This document shows, piece by piece, positions 1-7,793 of a stretch of 56,338 nt of DNA. A model generated the notes under the pieces. It worked only from the letters and a program-made list of their open reading frames with translations. It was not told the DNA's origin and searched no databases. This stretch comes from Lachnospiraceae bacterium. GTDB taxonomy: Bacteria; Bacillota; Clostridia; Lachnospirales; Lachnospiraceae. The DNA lies in the NCBI GenBank assembly GCA_017457865.1, contig JAFTGN010000029.1, positions 1 through 56,338 of the forward strand, read 5' to 3'. Each line of letters starts with the position of its first letter. The stretch's first letter is position 1. The position numbers were made by a program, and so were the translations under genes.

Positions 1-32
1 GTACCTATTTTTAGTAGCTTATTGTAATCTGC

Positions 33-108
33 TGACCACGTTTTGGGACGATTTCCCAACCCCATGTGGTCACATCTATACCACCAACTCGAATTTGACG
101 GGTTGGTG
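33..108. repeat. Two tandem inverted repeats at left edge
   Basis: Two hairpins lie back to back. The first has arms TGACCAC (33-39) and GTGGTCA (66-72), with an inner TTGGGA/TTCCCAA pairing. The second has arms CACCAAC (82-88) and GTTGGTG (102-108). Neither is followed by a T-run, so neither is an obvious terminator. They precede an orphan ORF and could belong to an upstream gene's end, a leader or an island edge. The function is unknown. Confidence 0.5.
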
Positions 109-159
109 ATAATAAATCGTGAACTTCACGGATTCAGGTAATACGTAAGGAGTGATTAT

Positions 160-432
160 ATGATGAAATGGAGAGATGGAAATAAGGATGGCAAATTTTA
201 TTCGGTGTGCCTAGTAGCAAATGATAATGGAATTTCGGCTAGTAAATTAAATTCATTGGTTCAAAAAGATTATAGAATTAGTATTGTGCGATGCGGAAAT
301 GGAAAATTAAAAATATTCGGAGGTGAAATCGAAGGAAAATATGATTTTTTTATACATAGCGTGGATAAGGAAGCAATCAAAGACGCTAAGGAAAACATTG
401 AAAGAATATATGAATCTATGATTAAGAAGTAG
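160..432 (+). CDS. Hypothetical 90-aa protein
   Basis: This is a small, lysine-rich, AT-rich ORF that I do not recognise. An AAGGAG ribosome binding site lies just upstream of two consecutive ATG codons. No signal peptide, membrane segment or cysteine motif is visible; the protein looks like a small soluble alpha/beta fold. It is followed by its own hairpin terminator (503-557), so it is transcribed apart from the WYL-GTPase run that begins at 793. Its base composition matches accessory DNA. It could be an orphan immunity or antitoxin-like gene, but nothing in the sequence proves this. Confidence 0.5.
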   Translation: MMKWRDGNKDGKFYSVCLVANDNGISASKLNSLVQKDYRISIVRCGNGKLKIFGGEIEGKYDFFIHSVDKEAIKDAKENIERIYESMIKK

Positions 433-502
433 TGAATGGTGCGTTGGATTCCTGAAACGCTATCTTGCGGTGACGATTCTGCTTTAAACCAGAAATTGAA
501 AT

Positions 503-557
503 GCGGAGAAACTAGTAGAAAGTGATTTTTATTCTACTGTATCCTCCGCTTTTTTTA
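503..557 (+). terminator. Rho-independent terminator after the 90-aa ORF
   Basis: GCGGA (503-507) pairs with TCCGC just before a run of seven T. An inner TAGTAGAA/TTCTACT pairing extends the stem. It isolates the downstream operon from upstream transcription. Confidence 0.75.
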
Positions 558-636
558 TTTATAACAGAATCCAGATTACATATCATCACTACATGAGGAA
601 AATAATCAGAAAAATATGCAAAATATACAAAAATAT

Positions 637-665
637 TTGAAATTATTCAAAAGATGAGTTATAAT
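637..665 (+). promoter_or_regulatory. Probable sigma-A promoter of the WYL-GTPase operon
   Basis: TTGAAA (637-642) and TATAAT (660-665) are separated by 17 bases in an AT-rich stretch upstream of the WYL gene. No other strong promoter was noticed before the end of the operon. The stretch 558-792 otherwise holds no gene. Confidence 0.6.
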
Positions 666-723
666 ATCTATTAACTGAGAGAAAAATGGTAAAATGGATG
701 TATGAGAAAAGATTTTGTGTTCA

Positions 724-740
724 ATGACAAATAGTGTCAT
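724..740 (+). promoter_or_regulatory. Possible operator palindrome upstream of the WYL regulator
   Basis: The inverted repeat ATGACA-N5-TGTCAT lies between the predicted -10 box and the WYL start codon. Autoregulation by the adjacent WYL protein is inferred only from position and symmetry. Confidence 0.35.
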
Positions 741-792
741 GGTCAAATGGTATCTTAGTGATAACACATACAACAGGAAAATGGAGTGAGGG

Positions 793-1800
793 ATGAACAA
801 ACAGACAAAGAACAGTCGTACCCTGGATATGTATGTCAGATTGTGCGAAGGAAAATGCATCAACAAATCCGAGGAAGCAACCAGATTTGGTGTAGATGAA
901 CGGTCCATTCAAAGGGATATAGATGATATCAGAGCATTTCTGGATGAAAGAGCCATGGAAAATTCCGGAGAGCATCGGAACATTGTGTATGACAGACTGA
1001 AAAAGGGGTTTGTCATGAAGGGAATGGAACATTCACTCATGACAAATGGTGAAATACTGGCGGTCAGTAAGATTCTTTTGGAAAGTCGGGCATTTACGAG
1101 AGAAGAGATCAACAGCATTCTGGACAAACTGATATCAGGGTGCATACCGCCGGAAAACGTGAAACTGGTTTCAGATCTGATAGCCAATGAAAAATATCAC
1201 TATGTGGAACTGCGGAACAAAATGCCGATGAAAGAAAAACTGTGGGAACTGGGCAATTATATCAGGCAATGTGAACTGATTGAGATGACATATGAGAAAC
1301 AATTGCCGGAAAAACAGACGGTGAAACGAATCATCGAGCCGGCCGCATTGCTGTTTTCAGAGTATTATTTTTATTTGAATGGCTATATTGTAGAAAAACG
1401 GGAAGAAACATATCAGCGTTTGTATGACCATCCGGCTATCTTTCGGGTAGATAGAATTCAAAAGTGCAGGAAAATTGGCGAGAAGTTTCATGTTGCTTAC
1501 ATAGATCGGTTTCAGGAGGGAGAATTCAGAAAGAGAGTCCAGTTCATGTTTGCCGGTGAACTGGTGAAATTACAGTTCCGGTATTCCGGCGCAGGACTAG
1601 ATGCAATTCTGGATCGGATTCCCACAGCGGAAATTGTGGAAAGCAGTGAAGCGGGTTACATCATTGAAGCAGAAGTGTTTGGAAGGGGAATCCTGATGTG
1701 GCTTTTGAGTCAGGGAAGTGCAGTGGAAATCATCAAGCCTGCATCCCTTCGGGAAGAGATGAAGCAGATGATACAAAATATGTTGAAAAATTATGAGTAA
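793..1800 (+). CDS. WYL-domain transcriptional regulator
   Basis: A 335-aa DNA-binding regulator. The N-terminus (about residues 5-60) is a DeoR-type helix-turn-helix; the segment around FGVDERSIQRDIDDIR is the recognition helix. A WYL domain spans about residues 145-230 and a WCX-like C-terminus about 240-330. WYL regulators are frequently the ligand-sensing repressors of bacterial defense operons. This one is first in a nine-gene same-strand run; the next start codon is 4 nt after its stop. The start is supported by a GGAG-like site a few bases upstream. It probably controls the whole run and may bind the palindrome at 724-740. The ligand is unknown. Confidence 0.9.
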   Translation: MNKQTKNSRTLDMYVRLCEGKCINKSEEATRFGVDERSIQRDIDDIRAFLDERAMENSGEHRNIVYDRLKKGFVMKGMEHSLMTNGEILAVSKILLESRAFTREEINSILDKLISGCIPPENVKLVSDLIANEKYHYVELRNKMPMKEKLWELGNYIRQCELIEMTYEKQLPEKQTVKRIIEPAALLFSEYYFYLNGYIVEKREETYQRLYDHPAIFRVDRIQKCRKIGEKFHVAYIDRFQEGEFRKRVQFMFAGELVKLQFRYSGAGLDAILDRIPTAEIVESSEAGYIIEAEVFGRGILMWLLSQGSAVEIIKPASLREEMKQMIQNMLKNYE

Positions 1801-1804
1801 GTGA

Positions 1805-3427
1805 ATGGAGAACCGTATGGAGCAGATAAAGAAAGCAATCGACATAGTGCAGGATTTGGAAGAAAAATACAGTCTGTCGGTGGAAGGAACAGAACAGATT
1901 CGGCAGCAGTTGGAAGACTTCAAGGTATATATTCCACTGATTGGAAAATTCTCATCGGGAAAAAGTGCATTGATTAACAATTTATTGAACTGGGGCGATG
2001 AAATTTGTAAGGAAAATATCAGTGTGGAAACAGCCATTCCTGCGGAAGTATTTTATGGCAGTGAGGACTGTGCATGGATTTGCAGACCGGAAAAAGAATG
2101 GATGAGTTTTCAGGAATACCTGGAGCATCGGGATGAAATCACCACAGAAAATGCAGAGGTTGTGAAGATGCAGTTGGAAAATGAAGTACTTGCCAGGTTT
2201 CCGGATGTGGCACTGGTAGACATGCCTGGACTGGATTCTGGTTATGAAGTCCATGACAAGGCAATCGAACGTTATATTCGAAAGAGTATGGCATATGTAC
2301 TGGTCTTTCCGGCAGATGAGCTGACCATCCCAAAGAGTATGGAACCTATATTGTGGGATTTGAATCAATACAAGATGCCGATGTGTGTGGTCATTACAAA
2401 AGGCAATCGAATTGCCGATATGGAAGAAGTACGTATGGCAGAACTTCAAAAAAGTCTGTCCAAATATTTCCCCGGTCAGTCAATCCAGATCTTCATCACA
2501 GAAACAGAGGATGGAACATTGGGGGGATTTGAAACATTTCTGGAAGAGATGCAAGACCAGGCAAATCAACTGGGCAGACAATATTACCGGAAAAAGTTAG
2601 AGCCGGAATTTGCCAGAATCAGCAATTATCTGATGAGTTACCTGAAAAACATGGAGTTGTCATTGTCAGAGTTAGAGGAACAGAAAGACAGTCTGCAAAG
2701 AGACATGGAGAAATTGAATGCAACAATTAGAACTGAATTGGATGCCTTCACAGAGCAGATTCCAAAGCTTGTCAATGATGTGGCAAATGATGTACAGGCA
2801 GCATTGTCTGAGAAAATGGATGATTTTGTGTTTGATTTGCTGCACGACACAGATGCATCTTCTGAAATCAATGAAACGGTACGTAAGTCTATGGTATCGT
2901 CCTATCAGAACCGGGTAATGGGCAATATCAAAAAATATCTGAATCATATATCAAAGGCAATCTCCATCGGAAGCACCGGATATGCATCCGCATTACAGAT
3001 TGATATGGATCAGGTATGTGGCAAAGATATTTCAGGCGTGGGAAGAACGGCAACCACGGTGCTGGGATTGCTGATAGGTGGTCCTCTGGGTGGGATTATT
3101 GCCCATGTAGTGACCGGTTTGATCAATAAAAACAACAGCGAAAGAAGGAAAGAAGCAAGATATCGGGTACAGCAGCAACTGTCTTCGTCTGTTTTTCCGG
3201 CAATCGACAGAGAGGTTAGGGAAAAGGTACAGATAGATTTAGAACATACAGCACTGGAAGTCAGACAGATCGTAGAAAAAGAAGTGGATACCCAGATGGA
3301 AGCATTGCAGAAAGCCCTGGAGGAAGTAATAGACAAAAAGCAGGCAGAGGATGAGGAAAAAGCACAGAGAAGAAGCGCAATAGAAGAGGACTTGCGCATA
3401 TTGGAGGAAATACATGAATTTGAATGA
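1805..3427 (+). CDS. Dynamin-like GTPase 1 (with C-terminal hydrophobic segment)
   Basis: A 540-aa large GTPase of the dynamin superfamily. G1 is GKFSSGKS (about residues 47-54), G3 is DMPG (139-142), and G4 is a degenerate TKGN (198-201) in place of N/TKxD. A long helical stalk follows. A Gly-rich hydrophobic stretch at about residues 418-443 could insert into membrane, and a coiled-coil tail ends the protein. Bacterial dynamin-like proteins remodel or repair membranes, and some are anti-phage effectors. The next GTPase overlaps its end by 14 nt, suggesting translational coupling and a hetero-oligomer. An ATG at 1817 has the better SD sequence (GGAG, 6-nt spacing), so the true start may be 12 nt downstream. 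Confidence 0.85.
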   Translation: MENRMEQIKKAIDIVQDLEEKYSLSVEGTEQIRQQLEDFKVYIPLIGKFSSGKSALINNLLNWGDEICKENISVETAIPAEVFYGSEDCAWICRPEKEWMSFQEYLEHRDEITTENAEVVKMQLENEVLARFPDVALVDMPGLDSGYEVHDKAIERYIRKSMAYVLVFPADELTIPKSMEPILWDLNQYKMPMCVVITKGNRIADMEEVRMAELQKSLSKYFPGQSIQIFITETEDGTLGGFETFLEEMQDQANQLGRQYYRKKLEPEFARISNYLMSYLKNMELSLSELEEQKDSLQRDMEKLNATIRTELDAFTEQIPKLVNDVANDVQAALSEKMDDFVFDLLHDTDASSEINETVRKSMVSSYQNRVMGNIKKYLNHISKAISIGSTGYASALQIDMDQVCGKDISGVGRTATTVLGLLIGGPLGGIIAHVVTGLINKNNSERRKEARYRVQQQLSSSVFPAIDREVREKVQIDLEHTALEVRQIVEKEVDTQMEALQKALEEVIDKKQAEDEEKAQRRSAIEEDLRILEEIHEFE

Positions 3428-4973
3428 AAAAGAGGTAGAACATATTGTTTGGAACTATGAGCAGCTCAGAAACATTGTTCGATTGGATTCCATGGTGGGA
3501 ATGAATTGGAAACAAAAGCTGGGGTATGTGGAGAATATCATCAAAAGAGAACTGCCAACATTATTAAAAGAAGTGGCACCGCCTAATGTGTATGAACTGA
3601 CTGCCGATTTCAGTGCGGAATATGAGAAGTTCAAAGACTTTATTTTGTATGAATCTCTGATTGGCAAAAATGTAGTGGGACTGGGAGGAGGGTTTTCCAG
3701 CGGAAAGTCCAGCTTTCTAAATACATTAATGGGTGGAGGAGAAATCCTTCCTGAAAATATCAATCCCTCTACTTCTGTACCGGCATATCTGGTACATGGC
3801 AGCCAGAATGTGGTAAAGGCAATCAATATTTTCGATGCCTGTATCCAGCTGGATTTGTATGCCATCAATGAGATCGCCCACGGATTTGGGGCAGTAGAGG
3901 AGGAGGGAACCCAGATCACAGATGCAGTGCAGTTAGGGCATGTGTTGAAAAATCTGTTTTTGGAGACAGGATTGCAGCCATATGAAAATCTGGTATTTCT
4001 GGATACACCGGGATATTCCAAGCCGGATTCAGAACATTACTCTGCCAAGACAGATGAGGATATTGCAAGACAGCAGTTGAACACAGTGGATCTGATTCTG
4101 TGGTTTCTGCCGGTCAATGAGTCTGGTTCCTTTACCGATTCCGATATCAACTTTATCCGTTCCTTAGATCAGGAGATTCCCATTACAGTCATCTGTAGCA
4201 AGGCAAACAGACGAACCGGGCAGCAGAGGAAAGAAATCAAGGCAAAAATCAGGGAACAGATATTGATGGAACATCTGAATGTGAATGAGGTGTTTTTCTT
4301 CGATACGGAAACACCCCATGAATTAGACAGTCAGAAAATACGTGATTTGTTTCAGGAATGGAACCAAATGCGTTATCAGGAAGAAGTGTTTGCCCGGCAT
4401 TTCAAGCGGCTTTTCTGGGAATGCCGTGAATATTACAGGAAGAAAAAAGAAGAAGCCAGTGCAGAAATCCGCAACCTGAACAATGCGTTGATGCTGAAAG
4501 AAAATGAAGAAGTGGCGGTGTACATAGAGAGGGTCAAAGCAAACAGTGAAAAAGAATGTAAGCTGATGGAAAAAGCAGAAGCGGAAATGGTTCGATTGCA
4601 GACTACATTTTTTAAGGAAATCAAAGTAGTGGCAGATGAAGTGGGCATTTACATGCCGGAACCAAAGGATATTGATGTACTGGAAGACAAGATCACCGAT
4701 TCCCTTGCTGTCTTACAGGATTACAACAAAGCCCATCAGAACGTAGTCCTGCCGGATATGAAAGAACGGATATTAGATGCCTTTAGAGGCATCCAGCCGG
4801 TCTTTGAGTGTGAGCCGGGAGGAAGCCAATACAAAAATGTCCTGTTGGATATGATGGCAAAGATGCAGTTTCCTACAGGAGAAGACATTCAGTTTGGAAA
4901 TGACATCAATTATCATGAGCTGATGCAGGAAGTGTTGGGCGGAACCCAAAATCAAAATGACAAGCTGATGTAA
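3414..4973 (+). CDS. Dynamin-like GTPase 2
   Basis: A 519-aa dynamin-like GTPase. G1 is GGFSSGKS (residues 92-99). A threonine-containing switch I (segment STSVPAYL) follows. G3 is DTPG (197-200) and G4-like is SKAN (262-265). About 90 residues of helical sequence precede the GTPase domain. After it comes a charged, coiled-coil-rich stalk with many Glu/Lys/Arg. No clear membrane segment is visible, unlike the upstream partner. A GGAGG site precedes the ATG, and the start lies inside the end of GTPase 1. The pairing of two different dynamin-like genes recalls LeoB/LeoC-type pairs, but no orthology is claimed. It probably acts with GTPase 1 at a membrane. Confidence 0.85.
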   Translation: MNLNEKEVEHIVWNYEQLRNIVRLDSMVGMNWKQKLGYVENIIKRELPTLLKEVAPPNVYELTADFSAEYEKFKDFILYESLIGKNVVGLGGGFSSGKSSFLNTLMGGGEILPENINPSTSVPAYLVHGSQNVVKAINIFDACIQLDLYAINEIAHGFGAVEEEGTQITDAVQLGHVLKNLFLETGLQPYENLVFLDTPGYSKPDSEHYSAKTDEDIARQQLNTVDLILWFLPVNESGSFTDSDINFIRSLDQEIPITVICSKANRRTGQQRKEIKAKIREQILMEHLNVNEVFFFDTETPHELDSQKIRDLFQEWNQMRYQEEVFARHFKRLFWECREYYRKKKEEASAEIRNLNNALMLKENEEVAVYIERVKANSEKECKLMEKAEAEMVRLQTTFFKEIKVVADEVGIYMPEPKDIDVLEDKITDSLAVLQDYNKAHQNVVLPDMKERILDAFRGIQPVFECEPGGSQYKNVLLDMMAKMQFPTGEDIQFGNDINYHELMQEVLGGTQNQNDKLM

Positions 4974-5015
4974 CGATTGGATATCAGTAGAATCACATCA
5001 GGAAAAGGAGATACC

Positions 5016-6299
5016 ATGGCAGATTTACGAGAATTGACCACAGATGCGAAGCGTCTGTATGAAGCATTGGATTATTTACTGGAAAAGCAGGACTCTGCCG
5101 GTGCAGAGCAGCTGGATTTGAAAGAAATCTGGTTTGGGGCAAAGTCAAGGCCTTTTCAGTCTCATATACTGTGTCAGAAAGAAGAAACCATATGCAGACG
5201 GTATCTGGTCATTTTGTCAGCACTGATCAGCCTGACAGAAGATACGGCAAAGAAAACCATACAGGTGCGCTTTCTGGCAAGGATTCTGGCGGCCTGTAAG
5301 GAAACAGACTGGGGCATCAGGGAACTGGTTACAGACGGGATGTTGCTGGAAGAACGAATCCTGGATGAATTTCAGGAACTCCAGGACGAAGACCTGCAAA
5401 ATAGTTTACTCATCGACTTGCTGCTGCTGACCTATCTGGATGGACAGCCAGACGAAAAGCAGTTAGACTTTGCGGTGGGATTTATGGCACTGTCAGGCAT
5501 CGGGCAGGAGAGGGCCAGGGCAATGAGTGCGGTGGTAAAAGGATTGTTACAACAGGACGACGATGAAGTTATCCGTCAGAGAAAGTATCTGTCGCTGGAA
5601 AACATCTATTGTTATATGAAAAATCCACCGGATGGCATTCTGGTAACAGATTTGGAACAGGCAAAAATGCTCGCGGTTCCCAAAGTTATTTTTGCAGGAT
5701 GGATATTTCAGGAATTGCCTGAAATGGACTGTGACCAGTTTCAGGCAGAAGTCATCGAATTCAGAGGATGTCATTTTATTGGAATCAATCGATTTGTCAA
5801 CAAAGAAAAGAAAGTGCTGCTGACAGATTGTGTGTTTGAAAAATGCAGTGTAACAGAAGAATGGATGATTGTGAGAAATGCAATAATACATGGATGTACT
5901 TTCCGGAATCTTTCTGCATTTTTTGACGAAGAGCACCCAATGATTGTATTGAAAGATAGTAAAGTTGAAAAATCGGTCTTTACAGACATTCAAATTCGAA
6001 ACGTTGAGAGAGGATGGGAAAGTCTTTGCATATCGTTAGATACGAATATAAAAGAATGTACATTTATTAAAATAGAAATTGATACTGATCACTGGTTAAG
6101 TTATATAATTTGGGCATATAATGGAAATGTTTATAATTGCAAATCACAAAACTGTACAACTAAGTATGATATTTTATTAAGTGGAAAGGCAGTGGGATAT
6201 GACAATGAAAAAATAGAAACACATGATTCATGGCGCACGGATTCGTGGTCTAATAGTTATGGTGTAAGCTATAACAAAAGATACTTTGATGCAGACTAA
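5016..6299 (+). CDS. Helical (TerB-like?) plus right-handed beta-helix protein A
   Basis: A 427-aa protein of unknown function. The ATG at 5016 is preceded by AAAGGAG, so I prefer it to the in-frame TTG at 4977. The first ~190 residues are all-helical; a stretch at about 125-180 with an acidic loop (TYLDGQPDEKQL) resembles TerB-like modules. From about residue 200 the sequence falls into irregular repeats of hydrophobic strands with Cys and Phe (C-x-F patterns), typical of a right-handed beta-helix. It is paralogous to the next gene. The last ~110 codons (about 5960-6299) are markedly more AT-rich than the rest, suggesting an exchanged or fast-evolving C-terminus. It may be a recognition or scaffold component. 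Confidence 0.65.
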   Translation: MADLRELTTDAKRLYEALDYLLEKQDSAGAEQLDLKEIWFGAKSRPFQSHILCQKEETICRRYLVILSALISLTEDTAKKTIQVRFLARILAACKETDWGIRELVTDGMLLEERILDEFQELQDEDLQNSLLIDLLLLTYLDGQPDEKQLDFAVGFMALSGIGQERARAMSAVVKGLLQQDDDEVIRQRKYLSLENIYCYMKNPPDGILVTDLEQAKMLAVPKVIFAGWIFQELPEMDCDQFQAEVIEFRGCHFIGINRFVNKEKKVLLTDCVFEKCSVTEEWMIVRNAIIHGCTFRNLSAFFDEEHPMIVLKDSKVEKSVFTDIQIRNVERGWESLCISLDTNIKECTFIKIEIDTDHWLSYIIWAYNGNVYNCKSQNCTTKYDILLSGKAVGYDNEKIETHDSWRTDSWSNSYGVSYNKRYFDAD

Positions 6300-6397
6300 A
6301 CTGACAAAACAATAAGAAAGCAACAAGATGGATAATTCCTTACTGGCTGCAAGGGTTATTAACCATAAATATATTGTAGTAGAAGGGAGATGGAACA

Positions 6398-7792
6398 TTG
6401 AATTATAATACCAAATTACAAAAACTGGAATTGGATCTGCAAAGAATCCACGCAATGGTTTCTGAACTGGCAGCAGAAAGTGAGGAGAGGTCACAGGCAG
6501 GCATTGCGTTTGAAAAATTACAGATGCTTGGCAGACAGGCGGCATTTGTGTCTCATTATGTGGGTCAGTTAGATGAAGATTTGCGAAATCAATATGCTGC
6601 TGTTTTGTCCAGTGTGGTTTCCTGGGAGGAACAGACAGAAAAGAGGATCAAACAGTATTATTTCATTGCCAGAATATTGGGTTCCTGTCAGACGGAGCGA
6701 TCATTAGAAGAACTGGTGCGGGATGCCAATCTGATTTCCATAAAGGAGTTTGAAACACTGGCAAATGGACTGGGGAAAAGAGGACAGAAGATGTTGCTGT
6801 TTGACATTCTTCTGATGATTACATTTCAGGGGGACATTTGTGAAAAACAGTTGGATTACTTTTGTGAAATCAATACCTATTTTCATACCACAGAAAAAGA
6901 ATTGCAAAGTATATATGGATTGGTGAACTGTATCTTAAAGGCAGAGGAGAGGAGAATATACCGATATGCAGCCTCTTTTCCATTAAATGACATTTCCTGC
7001 TATCTGCACCACCCCATACCCGGACGAGTGGTGACATCTGTGGAGGAGATTTCCCAGGTGAACGATACCAATATCGTGATTTGTGGTGTGACATTCCAAA
7101 ATACAGAAGTGTGGATTGATGACTATCAAAAAGAACAGGTAACCTTTATAGAGTGTAAGTTCGAAAATGTGGCATATGTGGTTGCGGAACATACAAAGGT
7201 GGAAATGGAACGATGCGCCTTTTTACAATGCAGCAGAGATTGTGAGGTATATACGGAAAGCGAGAGCAGCGGTAGTACTGAAAGAACGAAACCAAAGGCG
7301 TTATTTTCTTTCTCAGGAGCAAGCATTCGGGATTGCAGATTTGAACAATGCAGCTTGAAAAATTACAGCGGAAAAAGTGTATTATTGAAAGTGAAATCTG
7401 GAGTATTAGAAGGGTGCTATTTCAAAGAATGTACGTTAAATGTAAAAAGTAACAATACCAGATCCTCCTGGATAGAAAATGGAGCAATTATTTTTGTAAA
7501 GAATGTTAAGATAAAAAAATGTAAAATAAAGGCATGTACATCTGAGGGAGAAGGGTACTCCTCCTTTTTGGTTCATCTTGCTGCAGACTATCAATCCATG
7601 CATACAATATTTTGCGAAGGTGGCAGTATAGAGAGTTGTGAATTCCATGAATGCATAACCGGAGGACTGAAACGAGATAATACCAGGACTTATCATTTTA
7701 TCATTAATGCCATTGGAGCAATGGAACGGAACAATACATTTACAGATTGTCAGGCACAGGCAAACGTAGGTTCAGCAGTTTGGAGGAGTTGA
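6398..7792 (+). CDS. Helical (TerB-like?) plus right-handed beta-helix protein B
   Basis: A 464-aa paralog of the preceding protein with the same layout: a helical N-terminus, a TerB-like stretch at about residues 131-185, a linker (SCYLHHP here, YCYMKNPP in protein A), and then about 260 residues of C-x-F strand repeats predicted to form a beta-helix. The start is probably the TTG at 6398, preceded by GGGAGATGG. No ATG with a comparable site lies nearby. The stop is followed directly by the ATG of GTPase 3, so the two are coupled. A 98-nt AT-rich gap separates it from paralog A. Function unknown; a sensor or adaptor for the neighbouring GTPase is an inference from gene order. Confidence 0.65.
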   Translation: MNYNTKLQKLELDLQRIHAMVSELAAESEERSQAGIAFEKLQMLGRQAAFVSHYVGQLDEDLRNQYAAVLSSVVSWEEQTEKRIKQYYFIARILGSCQTERSLEELVRDANLISIKEFETLANGLGKRGQKMLLFDILLMITFQGDICEKQLDYFCEINTYFHTTEKELQSIYGLVNCILKAEERRIYRYAASFPLNDISCYLHHPIPGRVVTSVEEISQVNDTNIVICGVTFQNTEVWIDDYQKEQVTFIECKFENVAYVVAEHTKVEMERCAFLQCSRDCEVYTESESSGSTERTKPKALFSFSGASIRDCRFEQCSLKNYSGKSVLLKVKSGVLEGCYFKECTLNVKSNNTRSSWIENGAIIFVKNVKIKKCKIKACTSEGEGYSSFLVHLAADYQSMHTIFCEGGSIESCEFHECITGGLKRDNTRTYHFIINAIGAMERNNTFTDCQAQANVGSAVWRS

Positions 7793-7793
7793 T

